DNA of 8,220 bases. It comes from Chloroflexota bacterium. GTDB lineage: Bacteria > Chloroflexota > Limnocylindria > Limnocylindrales > CSP1-4. The stretch spans positions 1 to 8,220 of the forward strand of contig JAKAHL010000074.1 in assembly GCA_021815005.1 (NCBI GenBank), given 5' to 3'. The notes below the pieces were generated by a model. The model made no database searches. It saw only the letters and a list, made by a program, of their open reading frames with translations, and had not been told where the DNA came from. Shown in pieces: positions 7,548-8,220 of this stretch. Each line of letters opens with the position of its first letter. Position 1 is the stretch's first letter. The translations under genes and the position numbers were made by a program.

Positions 7548-8220
7548 TTGCAGAAGTCCACCGACGGCGTCGGTCGTCAGCCCGCTCTCGCGCGCTCCGC
7601 CCACCGCCTGTCCCGTTCGATCGGTCTCCACCACCTGCGAGCGACCCTGCTCGCGGCGCTGGGCCCCCGGGCCGGTCGCACCACCGCCGCCCCCGTCGGC
7701 AGGCTGAGCGCAGCGCTCGCCTCCGCGGTCCGGCCGTTTGCCACGGCCGAGCGCGCCCTCCCGATCATCGTCGCGGCCCTGGTGGCTGCCGCCTCGCTCC
7801 TCACGCTCCTGCCCAGCACCCCGGCCGGCTCGGTCGGCGCAGCCCAGGGCAGCGCCACGAGCCCCCGCCTAGCGATCAACGGCGGCGTGCGCTCGATCGA
7901 CGCGAGCGCGATACCCGCCGGTCTGGCGGCGATTGGCCTCCAGACGGAGGCGCCAAGCTTCCAGCCCCTGACCCTGCCGGCGGGCGCAGCCTTGCCCGCG
8001 CCGAGTGACGCGCCGGCGCCGAGCCCCGGCGTCGTCTCCCCGGACGGCACGCTGGTCACCGGCTACGCGCCCGACACGACGGTCGAGGACGGCTCCGCGC
8101 TGATCCAGATGTACCGCGTCAAGAAGGGCGACACGGTCTCCGGGATCGCCGCCCAGTTCCACGTCTCCTCGATGACCATCTGGTGGGCCAACAAGTCAAC
8201 CCTGACGGCGATCACGGACC
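7548..8220 (+). CDS. LysM-domain membrane-anchored protein, N-terminal part
   Basis: The frame is open from 7377 to the right edge and has no ATG before 8109. The best start is TTG 7548, since AGGAGG (7537-7542) lies 5 bases upstream; GTG 7473 and GTG 7383 lack such a site. From there 224 residues are visible. They comprise an Arg- and Ala-rich N-terminal segment (1-69), one hydrophobic helix (about 72-89, IIVAALVAAASLLTLLP), a long Ala/Pro/Ser-rich linker (about 90-185), then a LysM motif from Y189 (YRVKKGDTVSGIAAQFHVSS, then IWWANK). LysM binds glucosamine-type glycans of peptidoglycan, so the layout is a membrane anchor with an outside cell-wall-binding part. Such proteins often end in a peptidase M23 or other hydrolase domain. 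That part is beyond the window, so an enzymatic role is inference only. Confidence 0.82.
   Translation, partial: MQKSTDGVGRQPALARSAHRLSRSIGLHHLRATLLAALGPRAGRTTAAPVGRLSAALASAVRPFATAERALPIIVAALVAAASLLTLLPSTPAGSVGAAQGSATSPRLAINGGVRSIDASAIPAGLAAIGLQTEAPSFQPLTLPAGAALPAPSDAPAPSPGVVSPDGTLVTGYAPDTTVEDGSALIQMYRVKKGDTVSGIAAQFHVSSMTIWWANKSTLTAITD

Overview
This is an ordinary-looking chromosomal window from a very GC-rich bacterium. Third codon positions are almost always G or C, genes usually have AGGAGG-type ribosome sites, and sigma70-like promoters stand out as short AT-richer islands. A high-GC Chloroflexota lineage or an actinobacterium-like organism would fit. This is an impression from protein style only, and I cannot place it more exactly. 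I see no tRNA, rRNA, CRISPR array, insertion sequence, integrase or other sign of recent transfer.

Layout. Positions 1-441 hold the C-terminal part of an ABC-2 type transporter permease. Positions 485-3020 carry four closely spaced plus-strand genes that look like one transcription unit: a soluble protein of unknown function built from two copies of one domain, a 51-residue single-pass membrane protein with an acidic tail, an EamA/DMT-type transporter, and a HAD phosphatase of the MtnX-like type. A nitroreductase-family gene (3046-3639) runs the other way. It is divergent from pyrG (CTP synthase, 3810-5495), and the 170-bp region between them carries a cluster of inverted GGGTT/AACCC words overlapping the promoters. 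Next comes rho (transcription termination factor, 5721-7097), with a near-consensus promoter and a C-rich, G-poor leader. A 450-bp gene-free stretch then holds several perfect inverted repeats and a promoter. The window ends inside a LysM-domain, membrane-anchored protein (7548 to the edge) that starts at a TTG codon with a strong ribosome site.

Functionally, pyrG and rho are housekeeping genes and the last gene belongs to the cell envelope. The 485-3020 group has no obvious joint pathway. The least explained parts are the duplicated-domain protein and the non-coding regions: the pyrG/nitroreductase operator-like array, the rho leader (possible Rho self-control), and the structured leader of the LysM gene. 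I found no convincing new defence system or mobile system here.
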